Assembly: GCF_001870435.1 (NCBI RefSeq)
Contig: NZ_MDDR01000034.1
Span: 310,001 to 374,000 of the forward strand
Direction: 5' to 3'
From: Pseudomonas costantinii
GTDB lineage: Bacteria > Pseudomonadota > Gammaproteobacteria > Pseudomonadales > Pseudomonadaceae
DNA: 64,000 bases
Shown: positions 15,519 through 24,116 of the stretch, piece after piece
How the letters are laid out: each line of letters starts with the position of its first letter
How positions within the stretch are numbered: the first letter of the stretch is position 1
Made by a program: the position numbers and the translations under genes
The notes under the pieces: generated by a model
Told to the model about the DNA's origin: nothing
Database searches by the model: none
The model's input: the letters and a program-made list of their open reading frames with translations, nothing else

Positions 15519-16600
15519 GACGTTTTCTCCTGGTGCCACTGCGTGTCGCTTTCAAAGTGGTGACGGAAATGATTGAGCACCCGACGCAACAAGGGGTTGC
15601 GCACCGCGACCAGATGCCGCGTAAAGGTGAACTGGGCGCCGAGGCCCGCCTTGACCTGCGGATCGGTCCAGCCTGCGACGTAAAACTGCAGGCCCTTTTC
15701 CAACGCGTACTCCAGGTTCACAAACCAACTGACGAAGTACAGGTTGTGCTTGAGTGCCAAGTCGTAGTTCAAGCCGATGTATTTATCGAGCAACTTGCCG
15801 TTTTGCTCGTAGCACAGGTTGTAGCCCACCAACTCATCTTCGTGCCAATAGAAGAACACGTGCCCGCCACTGCCGGCATCGGTCAGCAATTGGGTAAAGA
15901 ACTCAGGGGTGAGCAGGTCAAAGTGGATTTCACTCTGGTCGTACACCGCTTTGTACAGACGGTATAAATCCTGCTGCCATTGCTGATCGTTGAAACGCGC
16001 ATCGCCCGTGTTGAGCGTTTCGATGCGCAACTGCTCGCGGCTGCGCAGCTTGCGCCGGATGTTGCGGCGGCGGCTGTGGGACAAGCGCGACAGGTACTCA
16101 TCAATGTTCTGGAAGTCGATGGGCACGTAGGCCAGCGCCTGACCCTCCACATTGATGAAGCCGCGCTGGGTGCAGGCCTCGATCAGCGCCTGTGCATACA
16201 GGTTGTCCTCAGCACTCAGCAACGGAGAGTTGACCGGCAGGTCTTTGAGAATGGTGAGCTTTCTGTGCGGCACACATTCGGTTTGCAGCCATTGCGCCAG
16301 GTCTTGCGGCTCGACGCCACGCGGAAACACCGAATATTCAGTGACCGTGGTGCCAATAAAGCACGTGTCGATATGCAGCCACGCACTCCACACACCGTAC
16401 CCCGGCCAGCCACGCAGGCGCGCACGGAACGCATCATCTGCCGTAGTCAGCAAGTCGAACCGGGTGAAGAAGTAAGGCAGCCCCTGTTTCGATAGCTGCG
16501 CATCAAAGCCAGCGGGCGGATGTTGCACAAAGCTGTCGACCAGCGATTGCGCTTCCATGCAGCAGGCATAAGTCACCTTGGCCTGGCTGGGGTCTGTCAT
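15515..16600 (-). CDS. GNAT-type (FemAB/BioF2-like) acyltransferase
   Basis: A 361-residue protein. The C-terminal half has the GNAT-like run of a FemAB/BioF2-like domain: YLSRLSHSRRRNIRRKLR, FDLLTPEFFTQLLTDAGSGG, HVFFYWHEDELVGYNLCYEQ, then DKYIGLNYDLALKHNLYFVS and YVAGWTDPQVKAGLG. The SRRRNIRRK arginine patch is common in proteins acting on acidic or CoA-type ligands. The N-terminal half may be a second, degenerate GNAT fold. The product of the reaction is unknown. Start MTDPSQAKVT at 16600 follows GGAATCC. It is coupled by ATGA to the ureohydrolase-like gene and convergent with the transporter-aminotransferase operon. Confidence 0.72.
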   Translation of the reverse strand: MTDPSQAKVTYACCMEAQSLVDSFVQHPPAGFDAQLSKQGLPYFFTRFDLLTTADDAFRARLRGWPGYGVWSAWLHIDTCFIGTTVTEYSVFPRGVEPQDLAQWLQTECVPHRKLTILKDLPVNSPLLSAEDNLYAQALIEACTQRGFINVEGQALAYVPIDFQNIDEYLSRLSHSRRRNIRRKLRSREQLRIETLNTGDARFNDQQWQQDLYRLYKAVYDQSEIHFDLLTPEFFTQLLTDAGSGGHVFFYWHEDELVGYNLCYEQNGKLLDKYIGLNYDLALKHNLYFVSWFVNLEYALEKGLQFYVAGWTDPQVKAGLGAQFTFTRHLVAVRNPLLRRVLNHFRHHFESDTQWHQEKTS

Positions 16601-16820
16601 AAACTGGATTCCGAAATTAAGAGCAAAGACACACCAAACGGGGCCTGGCCAATCTGGGTAACGCGGGTTTTCAGTGCCGATGGGGTGATCATAACGGTTT
16701 TGGTACCCGCACCGACAATTCAACGCCCACACAAGGCTGAGCATTTTGTCGCTCACCACCGGCCAAACCCACTAGACTGCGCTGATCTTCAAGGTGACTG
16801 CCCCCTCTAAAGGACCACCC

Positions 16821-19184
16821 ATGAAACGCATCCTGACCGTGCTCGCTATCCTGCTCGCCGCCCTGTTGGCGGGTGCCGGCTGGTATGTCTACAGCAAGCA
16901 ACCCACCCGCCAGGGCGTCGAAACACTGGCCAACCTGCAAAGCTCGGTCACGGTGCGCTACGACGACCGTGGTGTACCGCATATCCGCGCCGAGAACGAG
17001 ACCGACCTGTATCGCGCCCTCGGCTATGTGCATGCCCAGGATCGTTTGTTCCAGATGGAAATCATGCGACGCCTGGCCCGGGGCGAACTGGCCGAGGTGT
17101 TGGGGCCAAAGCTGCTGGAAACCGACAAGCTGTTTCGCAGCCTGCGCATTCGCGAGCGAGCCTTGAGTTACGTGGAACACATGGACCACGGGTCTGCCGC
17201 GTGGAACGCCCTGCAAGCCTATCTGGACGGGATCAACCAGTATCAGGACAGCCACGCCAGCCCGATGGAATTCGACATTCTGGGCATCCCCAAGCGCCGG
17301 TTCACCGCCGAAGACACCATCAGCGTCGCCGGTTACCTGGCCTACAGCTTTGCCGCCGCGTTTCGTACAGAACCGGTTCTGACCTACGTGCGCGACAACC
17401 TGGGCAGCGACTACCTGAAAGTCTTCGACCTGGACTGGCAACCCAAAGGCGCGCTCAACCTGGCCGCCAGTGATTGGCAGACCCTCGGTGCCCTCGCCTC
17501 CCTGAGCGATCAGGCCTTGGCCGAAAACGGCTTGCCACAGTTCGAAGGCAGCAACGCCTGGGCTATCAGTGGCAGTCGCACCAAGAGTGGTAAGCCGCTG
17601 CTGGCGGGCGACCCGCATATTCGTTTCTCGGTGCCATCAGTCTGGTACGAAGCGCAGCTGTCGGCGCCGGGTTTTGAGCTGTATGGCTATCACAACGCGC
17701 TGGTGCCGGTGGCGTTCCTGGGGCACAACCTGGATTTCGGTTGGAGCCTGACCATGTTCCAGAACGATGACCTCGACCTGATTGCCGAAAAGGTCAACCC
17801 GGAGAATGCCAACCAGGTCTGGTACCACGGCCAATGGGTCGATATGAGCAGCAGCGAGCAGCAGATTGCGGTCAAGGGCCAGGCGCCGGTCACGCTGACC
17901 CTGCGCCAATCCCCCCACGGCCCGATCATCAATGACGTGCTCGGCGAGAATGCCGGCAAGACGCCGATTGCCATGTGGTGGGCGTTCCTCGACACCGAAA
18001 ACCCGATCCTTGAAGGCTTCTACCAGCTCAACCGCGCCGACACGTTGGCCAAGGCACGCGCTGCGGCCGCCAAGGTGTCAGCACCGGGCCTGAATATTGT
18101 GTGGGCGAATGCCAAGGGCGATATCGGCTGGTGGGCCGCCGCGCAATTGCCGATCCGCCCAGCCGGGGTCAACCCTGCGTTTATCCTCGACGGCAGCACC
18201 GCCCAGGCCGACAAACTGGGCTTCTACCCCTTCAGCGCCAACCCTCAGGAAGAGAACCCGGCGCGTGGCTACGTGGTATCCGCCAACGCACAGCCCGCTT
18301 CGCCCACCGGCATGGAGATCCCTGGCTATTACAACCTGGCTGACCGCGGCCAGCAGTTGAACACACAGTTGAGCGACAAGAGCGTGAAGTGGGACGTGAA
18401 CAACAGCCAAGCCTTGCAGTTGGGCACCACCACCGCCTACGGCCCCCGCCTGCTGGCGCCGTTGTTGCCGGTATTGCGTGAGGTGGTCAAGGACCCTGCG
18501 CAGTTGAAGCTGGTAGAACAATTGGCGACCTGGAAAGGCGACTACCCGCTGGACTCCACCAGCGCCACGCTGTTCAACCAGTTCCTGTTCAACCTCACCG
18601 ACGCCGCCTTCCATTCGAAGCTGGGCGACAACCTGTTCAAGACCCTGCTCGGCACCCGTGTGATCGACGCCGCGTTGCCACGCCTAGCCGCCTCACCGGA
18701 TTCACCGTGGTGGGACGGCAAGCGCGCCAATACCGTCAAGCTCGCCTGGGATAACAGCCTGACGCACCTTAAGGCCACCTTCGGCGATGACCCGAGCCAA
18801 TGGCAGTGGGGCAAGGCGCACACCCTGACCCACGGCCACCCGCTGGGCATGCAGAAGCCGTTGGACATCGTCTTCAACGTCGGCCCGTTCCCGGCCCCCG
18901 GCACCCACGAAGTGCCGAACAACCAATCGGCAGCGATTGGCCCGGCGCCCTGGCCGGTCACCTACGGGCCGTCGACGCGTCGCCTGATCGACTTCGCCGA
19001 CCCGGCCCACGCGCTGACCATCAACCCGGTGGGTCAAAGCGGCGTGCCGTTTGACCGGCATTATGGCGACCAGGCGCAAACCTACATTGAGGGTGGATAC
19101 GAGCAGGCGCATTTCAGTGATGAAGAAGTGACGGCGAATACGCGCGGCACCCTCAAGCTATTGCCGGCCAGGTCTGCGCAATAG
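16821..19184 (+). CDS. Penicillin acylase family protein (N-terminal nucleophile amidohydrolase, AHL acylase-like)
   Basis: A 787-residue precursor with an N-terminal signal or anchor (MKRILTVLAILLAALLAGAG). The alpha-subunit part includes the conserved VTVRYDDRGVPHIRAE and LGYVHAQDRLFQME. The autocatalytic cleavage site is G-SNAWAISGSRTKSG, making Ser244 the nucleophile of the beta subunit. HNLDFGWSLTMFQNDDLDL and NNQSAAIGPAPW are further family blocks. Pseudomonas members of this family include acylases that hydrolyse acyl-homoserine lactones; P. aeruginosa hacB lies next to spuH in a similar place, so this may be its orthologue, but the substrate is not proved by sequence. AAAGGA precedes the ATG. 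Confidence 0.88.
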   Translation: MKRILTVLAILLAALLAGAGWYVYSKQPTRQGVETLANLQSSVTVRYDDRGVPHIRAENETDLYRALGYVHAQDRLFQMEIMRRLARGELAEVLGPKLLETDKLFRSLRIRERALSYVEHMDHGSAAWNALQAYLDGINQYQDSHASPMEFDILGIPKRRFTAEDTISVAGYLAYSFAAAFRTEPVLTYVRDNLGSDYLKVFDLDWQPKGALNLAASDWQTLGALASLSDQALAENGLPQFEGSNAWAISGSRTKSGKPLLAGDPHIRFSVPSVWYEAQLSAPGFELYGYHNALVPVAFLGHNLDFGWSLTMFQNDDLDLIAEKVNPENANQVWYHGQWVDMSSSEQQIAVKGQAPVTLTLRQSPHGPIINDVLGENAGKTPIAMWWAFLDTENPILEGFYQLNRADTLAKARAAAAKVSAPGLNIVWANAKGDIGWWAAAQLPIRPAGVNPAFILDGSTAQADKLGFYPFSANPQEENPARGYVVSANAQPASPTGMEIPGYYNLADRGQQLNTQLSDKSVKWDVNNSQALQLGTTTAYGPRLLAPLLPVLREVVKDPAQLKLVEQLATWKGDYPLDSTSATLFNQFLFNLTDAAFHSKLGDNLFKTLLGTRVIDAALPRLAASPDSPWWDGKRANTVKLAWDNSLTHLKATFGDDPSQWQWGKAHTLTHGHPLGMQKPLDIVFNVGPFPAPGTHEVPNNQSAAIGPAPWPVTYGPSTRRLIDFADPAHALTINPVGQSGVPFDRHYGDQAQTYIEGGYEQAHFSDEEVTANTRGTLKLLPARSAQ

Positions 19185-19187
19185 CGG

Positions 19188-20153
19188 TTACACCGGCGCC
19201 GCAAAGTTGAGCCGGAACTGTTGCGGCGTCACCCCCAGCCGGCGGTTGAACACACTGCGCATGTGCTGGGCGTCGCGAAACCCGCATTGATAGGCCACAG
19301 TCTTCAGCGGTGCGTGGCTGCTTTCGAGCATCACCCGCGCCGCATCCACTCGCGCCCGCTCGACAAACTCCGCTGGGGTTATGCGCGCCTCACGGGCAAA
19401 CACCCGGGAGAAATTGCGCGCGCTCATATTGGCCGCCTTGGCCAGGTCGGCGATGGTCAAATCCCCAGTCAGGTTCGCCAGCACATACAACTGCACCAGC
19501 GCCACCGCCGAGGTGGTTTCGGCGTGGGGCGTGAGAAATGGGCTGAACTGCGACTGCCCACCCGAACGCTGGGTGAACACCACCAAACGCTTGGCCACGC
19601 TCAACGCCACTTCCGGGCCGTGGTCCTGGGCCAGCAAGTACAGCGACAAATCGATGCCCGCCGTAACCCCGGCCGAGGTGTAGAGGTTGCCGTCCTGCAC
19701 GTAGAGGCGGTCGGCTTCGACCTGGGCCGAGGGGCACAAACGCGCCAGGCCTGCGGCATCGTTCCAATGGGTAGTCACGGTTTTTCCATCGAGTAATCCG
19801 GCGCGCGCCAGCATGAAGGCGCCGTTGCAGATCGAACCGAAGCGCTGCGCACGGGCGGTGGCGCCACGCAACCAATCATCAAACTGGGCACCGAAATCCT
19901 CGAAGGGTAAGTGTGGGCCGCCGGCGACCAGCAGCAGGTCGTAGGCTTGCAGGGCGTCGGTGTAATGCCGGTGGGCCTGCAATGACAAGCCGTTGGAGGC
20001 CGCCATGCTGCCATGACCGAAGCCAATGACTTCCAGTCTGTAATGGTCTTCAGGTGCCAGGAAACGGTTGGCCTCGCAGAACACATCCATAGGGCCGGTC
20101 ACGTCCAGCGACTGGACGCCGGGGAAAATCAGGATGGCGACGGTTCTATGCAT
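19188..20153 (-). CDS. GlxA-type transcriptional regulator (DJ-1/PfpI plus AraC HTH)
   Basis: A 321-residue protein in two domains. Residues 1-190 are a class I glutamine amidotransferase/DJ-1-like sensor domain (LIFPGVQSLDVTGPMDVF, YDLLLVAGGPHLPFEDF, RFGSICNGAFMLARAGLLDG with the nucleophile-elbow Cys). Residues about 220-321 are an AraC-type double helix-turn-helix (LTIADLAKAANMSARNFSRV, then AYQCGFRDAQHMRSVFNRRL). Regulators of this class sense small metabolites and usually act on a neighbouring gene; the divergent HD-domain hydrolase gene at 20417 is the natural target candidate. The 263-base gap between them contains a REP-like repeat. Confidence 0.9.
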   Translation of the reverse strand: MHRTVAILIFPGVQSLDVTGPMDVFCEANRFLAPEDHYRLEVIGFGHGSMAASNGLSLQAHRHYTDALQAYDLLLVAGGPHLPFEDFGAQFDDWLRGATARAQRFGSICNGAFMLARAGLLDGKTVTTHWNDAAGLARLCPSAQVEADRLYVQDGNLYTSAGVTAGIDLSLYLLAQDHGPEVALSVAKRLVVFTQRSGGQSQFSPFLTPHAETTSAVALVQLYVLANLTGDLTIADLAKAANMSARNFSRVFAREARITPAEFVERARVDAARVMLESSHAPLKTVAYQCGFRDAQHMRSVFNRRLGVTPQQFRLNFAAPV

Positions 20154-20189
20154 GGAGAAACCTTTTATATCTGGGCGGATGCAAAACCC

Positions 20190-20280
20190 TGTGGGGGCCG
20201 GGCTTGCCCGCGATGCAGGCGACTCGACCCATCAGGTATACCGAGGTGATGCTATCGCACGCAAGCCAGCGCCCACATTT
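20190..20280. repeat. REP/REPIN-type long palindrome, partly degraded
   Basis: Outer arms GGGCTTGCCCGCGATGCAGG and, after the centre, GCACGCAAGCCAGCGCCCAC flank a centre that contains ATACCGAGGTGATGCTATCG. The same layout is seen, better preserved, at 54740-54846. The inner complementary arm (CCTCGGTAT in the other copy) is lost here. It lies in the GlxA-HD divergent region. Confidence 0.8.
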
Positions 20281-20416
20281 GACCGTGTATGCCCTTGGCA
20301 CGAAGTACAACCACATTGGCCGGGATCGCACCCTCGCCGCGATAGCCCCGTCACGGGTGCGCGACCAGACTGGACTCATCGGCGCCACCCCTGGCGCTTT
20401 GTTGAGGAGTACGACC

Positions 20417-21058
20417 ATGAGCACCACCATCGCCGGCATCCAGATTCCGGACAGCGCCCTGGCCAAGGCCACCACCGAATACATTCGCGACGTCGAATCC
20501 GACCTGCTCTACCACCACTCCCGCCGGGTGTTCCTGTTCGGTGCGTTGAGCGGAGAACGCAAGCAGCTGGCCTACAACCCGGAGCTGCTGTACGTCGGCG
20601 CGATGTTCCATGACCTGGGCCTGGTCGAAGGCCATCGCAGTGACGACGAGCGTTTCGAAGTGGACGGTGCCAACGCCGCCGCCGCCTTCCTCAAGCCTTA
20701 CGGCCTGAGCGATGACGATATCGAACAGGTGTGGTTGTCCATCGCTCTGCACACCACACCGGGCGTGCCGCAGCATCTGCGCCCCACCGTGGCCTTGGTA
20801 ACGGCTGGTGTTGAGATGGACGTGCTGGGTATGGACTACGCTGCGTTTTCCACCGTGCAGCGCGAAGCCGTGGTGCATGCGCATCCACGCGGTGAGGGGT
20901 TCAAGGAGTGCATCATCTGCGCGTTTGCCGACGGCTTGCGCCATCGCCCACAGACCACGTTTGGCAACGTGAAGACCGATGTGCTGGTGGATCAGGAGCC
21001 GGGGTTCAAACCGATGAACTTTGTGGAGGTGATTCGCAAGTCGCCGTGGGCTGCCTGA
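20417..21058 (+). CDS. HD-domain phosphohydrolase family protein (cyanamide hydratase-like)
   Basis: A 213-residue cytoplasmic protein with an HD metal site: the first His in LLYHHSRRVFLFG, the HD pair in GAMFHDLGLVEGH, and later His/Asp in IALHTTPGVP and GVEMDVLG. The segment DERFEVDGANAAAAFLK is characteristic of the HD subgroup that includes cyanamide hydratases and nitrile or isonitrile-related hydrolases, so hydration of a C-N compound is a reasonable guess, not a proof. GAGGAG precedes the ATG at 20417. It is divergent from a GlxA-type regulator gene and convergent with spuH across a short palindrome. Confidence 0.8.
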   Translation: MSTTIAGIQIPDSALAKATTEYIRDVESDLLYHHSRRVFLFGALSGERKQLAYNPELLYVGAMFHDLGLVEGHRSDDERFEVDGANAAAAFLKPYGLSDDDIEQVWLSIALHTTPGVPQHLRPTVALVTAGVEMDVLGMDYAAFSTVQREAVVHAHPRGEGFKECIICAFADGLRHRPQTTFGNVKTDVLVDQEPGFKPMNFVEVIRKSPWAA

Positions 21059-21061
21059 CCA

Positions 21062-21092
21062 GATCGTTCCCACGCTCTGCGTGGGAACGATC
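21062..21092. repeat. Perfect short palindrome between convergent genes
   Basis: GATCGTTCCCACGC, three bases, then the exact complement. It starts 3 bases after the HD gene stop and ends 11 bases before spuH. The same element, with one changed loop base, lies at 32755-32785. It could form a transcript-ending or stabilising hairpin for both genes, without a U tract. Confidence 0.85.
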
Positions 21093-21103
21093 ATCTGGGT
21101 CAG

Positions 21104-21988
21104 TTAGATCGGTGCTTGTACCCGACGCGCATCCGGCTGTTGCCAGCCATCCGCCGCCGCTTCTTCGATCGCTTGCTGGATAGCTTTCTTGCGCATCTCT
21201 TCGGCACGACGGCTGAAGAACCACACCAGGAAGGTCACCAACGACACCGCCAACAGAATCAAGCTGGCCACGGCGTTGATCTCGGGTTTAACCCCAAGGC
21301 GCACGGCCGAGAACACTTCCATCGGCAAGGTAGTCGAGCCCGGGCCAGACACGAAGCTCGCCAGTACCAGGTCATCCAGCGACAGCGCGAACGACATCAT
21401 GCCGCCCGCAGCCAACGATGGCGCGATCATCGGAATGGTGATCAGGAAGAACACCTTCCACGGCCGCGCCCCCAGGTCCATCGCCGCTTCTTCAATCGAC
21501 AGGTCCAGCTCACGCAAACGCGCCGACACCACCACCGCCACATACGCCGCACAGAACGTGGTGTGGGCAATCCAGATGGTGACGATGCCACGCTCTTGAG
21601 GCCAGCCGATCATCTGCGCCATCGCCACAAACAGCAGCAACAGCGACAGACCGGTGATCACTTCCGGCATGACCAACGGCGCCGTCACCAGGCCGCCAAA
21701 CAGCGTACGGCCCTTGAAGTGGGTGATACGGGTGAGCACGAAAGCTGCCAGCGTACCCAAGGCCACCGCAGCGACCGCCGTGTAGCAGGCGATTTCCAGG
21801 GAGCGACCCACCGAGCCCATCAACTGGGTGTTGTCCAACAGGCCAACGTACCACTTGACCGACCAACCGCCCCACACCGTGACCAGTTTGGATTCGTTGA
21901 ACGAGTAGATCACCAGAATCAGCATCGGCAGGTAGATGAACAACAACCCCGCCACCAGCATGAAGCTTGAGAAACTGACGCGCTTCAT
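21104..21988 (-). CDS. spuH: Polyamine ABC transporter permease (PotI-like)
   Basis: Inner-membrane permease of the putrescine/spermidine uptake system, 294 residues, about six membrane helices. The coupling EAA loop that contacts the ATPase is EEAAMDLGARPWKVFFLITI. The first helix is FMLVAGLLFIYLPMLILVIY. A long charged tail (RRAEEMRKKAIQQAIEEAAA) extends the C-terminus. It is the last gene of the spu operon and overlaps spuG by 4 bases (ATGA). Confidence 0.95.
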   Translation of the reverse strand: MKRVSFSSFMLVAGLLFIYLPMLILVIYSFNESKLVTVWGGWSVKWYVGLLDNTQLMGSVGRSLEIACYTAVAAVALGTLAAFVLTRITHFKGRTLFGGLVTAPLVMPEVITGLSLLLLFVAMAQMIGWPQERGIVTIWIAHTTFCAAYVAVVVSARLRELDLSIEEAAMDLGARPWKVFFLITIPMIAPSLAAGGMMSFALSLDDLVLASFVSGPGSTTLPMEVFSAVRLGVKPEINAVASLILLAVSLVTFLVWFFSRRAEEMRKKAIQQAIEEAAADGWQQPDARRVQAPI

Positions 21989-22905
21989 ATCTTGCCCTCC
22001 ATCTCTTTGGCTTGGCTGCGGTTGAACAGGATGATCGGCACGATCAGGATCGCCAACATCACCACCGCCAGGGCAGACGCCACCGGCCAGTCACGGTTGT
22101 TGAAGAATTCTTGCCACAGCACTTTACCGATCATCAGGGTTTCCGGGCCGCCCAGCAGTTCCGGGATCACGAACTCGCCGACCACCGGAATGAAGACCAG
22201 CATGCAGCCGGCGATGATGCCGTTCTTGGACAGCGGCACGGTGATTTTCCAGAAGCTGTTGAAGGTGCTCGAACCCAGGTCCGATGCGGCTTCCAGCAAG
22301 CTCTGGTCATGCTTCACCAGGTTGGCGTACAGCGGCAGGATCATGAACGGCAGGTACGAATAGACCACGCCGATATACACCGCAATGTTGGTGTTGAGGA
22401 TCTGCAGCGGTTCGTTGATCAACCCGATGGACATCAGGAAACCATTGAGCAAACCGTTATTGCTAAGGATGCCCATCCACGCATACACGCGGATCAGGAT
22501 CGCGGTCCAGGTCGGCATCATGATCAACAGCACGAGGACGGTCTGCATTTCCTTGCGCGCTTTGGAAATGGCGTAGGCCATCGGGTAGCCGATCAGCAGG
22601 CATAACAGCGTGCTGAAAAACGCCATCTTCAGCGAGCCCAGGTACGCGGCGATGTACAACTCGTCGTCGCCGAGCATCGCGTAGTTGGCCAGGTTGAGCA
22701 CCAACTGCAGTTTCTGCTCAACGAAGGTGTAGATCTCGGTGTAAGGCGGGATCGCCACGTCGGCTTCGGCAAAGCTGATCTTCAAGACGATGAAGAACGG
22801 CAGCATGAAGAACAGGAACAACCAGAGAAAAGGGATCCCGATGACCGCATGGCGGCCCGAGGGGGTTATTCGTTGCAGCTGGCGCTTGAACTTCTTCATG
22901 TTCAT
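21985..22905 (-). CDS. spuG: Polyamine ABC transporter permease (PotH-like)
   Basis: Inner-membrane permease, 306 residues, with the helices FLWLFLFFMLPFFIVLKISF, AVYIGVVYSYLPFMILPLYA and others. The EAA loop is LEAASDLGSSTFNSFWKITV. Both ends overlap neighbours by 4 bases: its start lies in the spuF stop (TCATGA) and its stop in the spuH start. A second ATG two codons on (22899) is an alternative start. No strong ribosome site is visible, so translation probably depends on coupling to spuF. Confidence 0.94.
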   Translation of the reverse strand: MNMKKFKRQLQRITPSGRHAVIGIPFLWLFLFFMLPFFIVLKISFAEADVAIPPYTEIYTFVEQKLQLVLNLANYAMLGDDELYIAAYLGSLKMAFFSTLLCLLIGYPMAYAISKARKEMQTVLVLLIMMPTWTAILIRVYAWMGILSNNGLLNGFLMSIGLINEPLQILNTNIAVYIGVVYSYLPFMILPLYANLVKHDQSLLEAASDLGSSTFNSFWKITVPLSKNGIIAGCMLVFIPVVGEFVIPELLGGPETLMIGKVLWQEFFNNRDWPVASALAVVMLAILIVPIILFNRSQAKEMEGKI

Positions 22906-24044
22906 GAGCGAAGTACCACGCCGCTGTCGTCTTCCCACCATACGTAAACCTGGTCACCCCAGGTCGGCCGCTGACCACGGCGTTCGGCGTTGGCGACGAA
23001 GGACTGCACCAGCTTGCCGCTCGGCAGCTCTACGTAGAACACCGAGTGCCCGCCCAGGTAGGCGATGTCGTGCACTTTGCCGCTGGACCAGTTGTGTTCG
23101 CAGGTCGGCATGTCGGCGGTGACCAACAGCTTTTCCGGACGAATCGCGTAAGTCACCGACTTATCCTGCACCGACGTGCTGATGCCGTGGCCCACGTAGA
23201 TGTTGCGGTCCAAATCTTTGCAGGTGATGGTCGCGTGGCCTTCGGCGTCGTCGATCACTTCACCTTCGAAGATGTTGACGTTGCCAATGAACTCGCACAC
23301 CAGGCGACTGGTAGGTGTCTCGTAAATATCGATCGGACTGCCGATCTGGGCGATCCAGCCCAGGTGCATGATCGCGATACGCTCGGCCATGGTCATGGCC
23401 TCTTCCTGGTCGTGGGTCACCATCACGCAGGTCACACCCACGCGCTCAATGATCTCCACCAGCTCAAGCTGCATCTGCGAACGCAACTTCTTGTCGAGGG
23501 CGCCCATCGGCTCATCGAGCAACAGCAGTTTCGGGCGCTTGGCCAGGGAGCGGGCGAGTGCCACACGCTGACGCTGACCACCGGACAACTGGTGCGGCTT
23601 GCGCTTGGCGTACTGGCTCATCTGCACCAGCTTGAGCATCTCTGCCACGCGAGCATCGACTTCAGCCTTGGGGATCTTGTCCTGCTGCAGGCCAAACGCG
23701 ATGTTCTGCGCCACGGTCATGTGCGGGAACAAAGCGTAGGACTGGAACATCATGTTGATCGGCCGCTCATAAGGCGGCATATCGGTGATGTCCTCACCGT
23801 CGAGATAGATGCGACCTTCCGTTGGGCGCTCGAAGCCTGCGAGCATGCGCAGCAAGGTGGATTTGCCCGAACCCGAACCGCCGAGCAAGGCGAAAATCTC
23901 ACCTTTCTTGATTTCCAGGGACACATCGTCCACGGCGATCGTCTCGTCGAATTTCTTCGTGACCCGGTCGATTTTGACCAACACCTTTTTCGGTGTCTGG
24001 TCGCCCTCGAGGGCTTTCTTATAGGCGCCGGAGGCAACTGCCAT
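22902..24044 (-). CDS. spuF: Polyamine ABC transporter ATPase (PotA/PotG-like)
   Basis: Cytoplasmic ATPase of 380 residues. Walker A GGSGSGKST, ABC signature LSGGQRQRVALARSL, Walker B LLLLDEPMGALD and the switch histidine in MVTHDQEEA are intact. The C-terminal third is a TOBE-type regulatory domain (VTYAIRPEKLLV, YLGGHSVFYVELPSG). It drives uptake through SpuG/SpuH with SpuD and SpuE as binding proteins. Confidence 0.95.
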   Translation of the reverse strand: MAVASGAYKKALEGDQTPKKVLVKIDRVTKKFDETIAVDDVSLEIKKGEIFALLGGSGSGKSTLLRMLAGFERPTEGRIYLDGEDITDMPPYERPINMMFQSYALFPHMTVAQNIAFGLQQDKIPKAEVDARVAEMLKLVQMSQYAKRKPHQLSGGQRQRVALARSLAKRPKLLLLDEPMGALDKKLRSQMQLELVEIIERVGVTCVMVTHDQEEAMTMAERIAIMHLGWIAQIGSPIDIYETPTSRLVCEFIGNVNIFEGEVIDDAEGHATITCKDLDRNIYVGHGISTSVQDKSVTYAIRPEKLLVTADMPTCEHNWSSGKVHDIAYLGGHSVFYVELPSGKLVQSFVANAERRGQRPTWGDQVYVWWEDDSGVVLRS

Positions 24045-24071
24045 TTACGAAACTCCCAACAAAATTTGCAG

Positions 24072-24090
24072 TTTGCCCAAAACGGGCAAA
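24072..24090 (-). other. Stem-loop between spuE and spuF
   Basis: TTTGCCC and GGGCAAA arms around a five-base loop in the 72-base gap after spuE. On the transcript it could act as a partial terminator or protect the upstream binding-protein message; there is no good U tract, so full termination is unlikely. Confidence 0.5.
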
Positions 24091-24116
24091 ACCTTGGATA
24101 GTTTGAGCTTTAAGCC

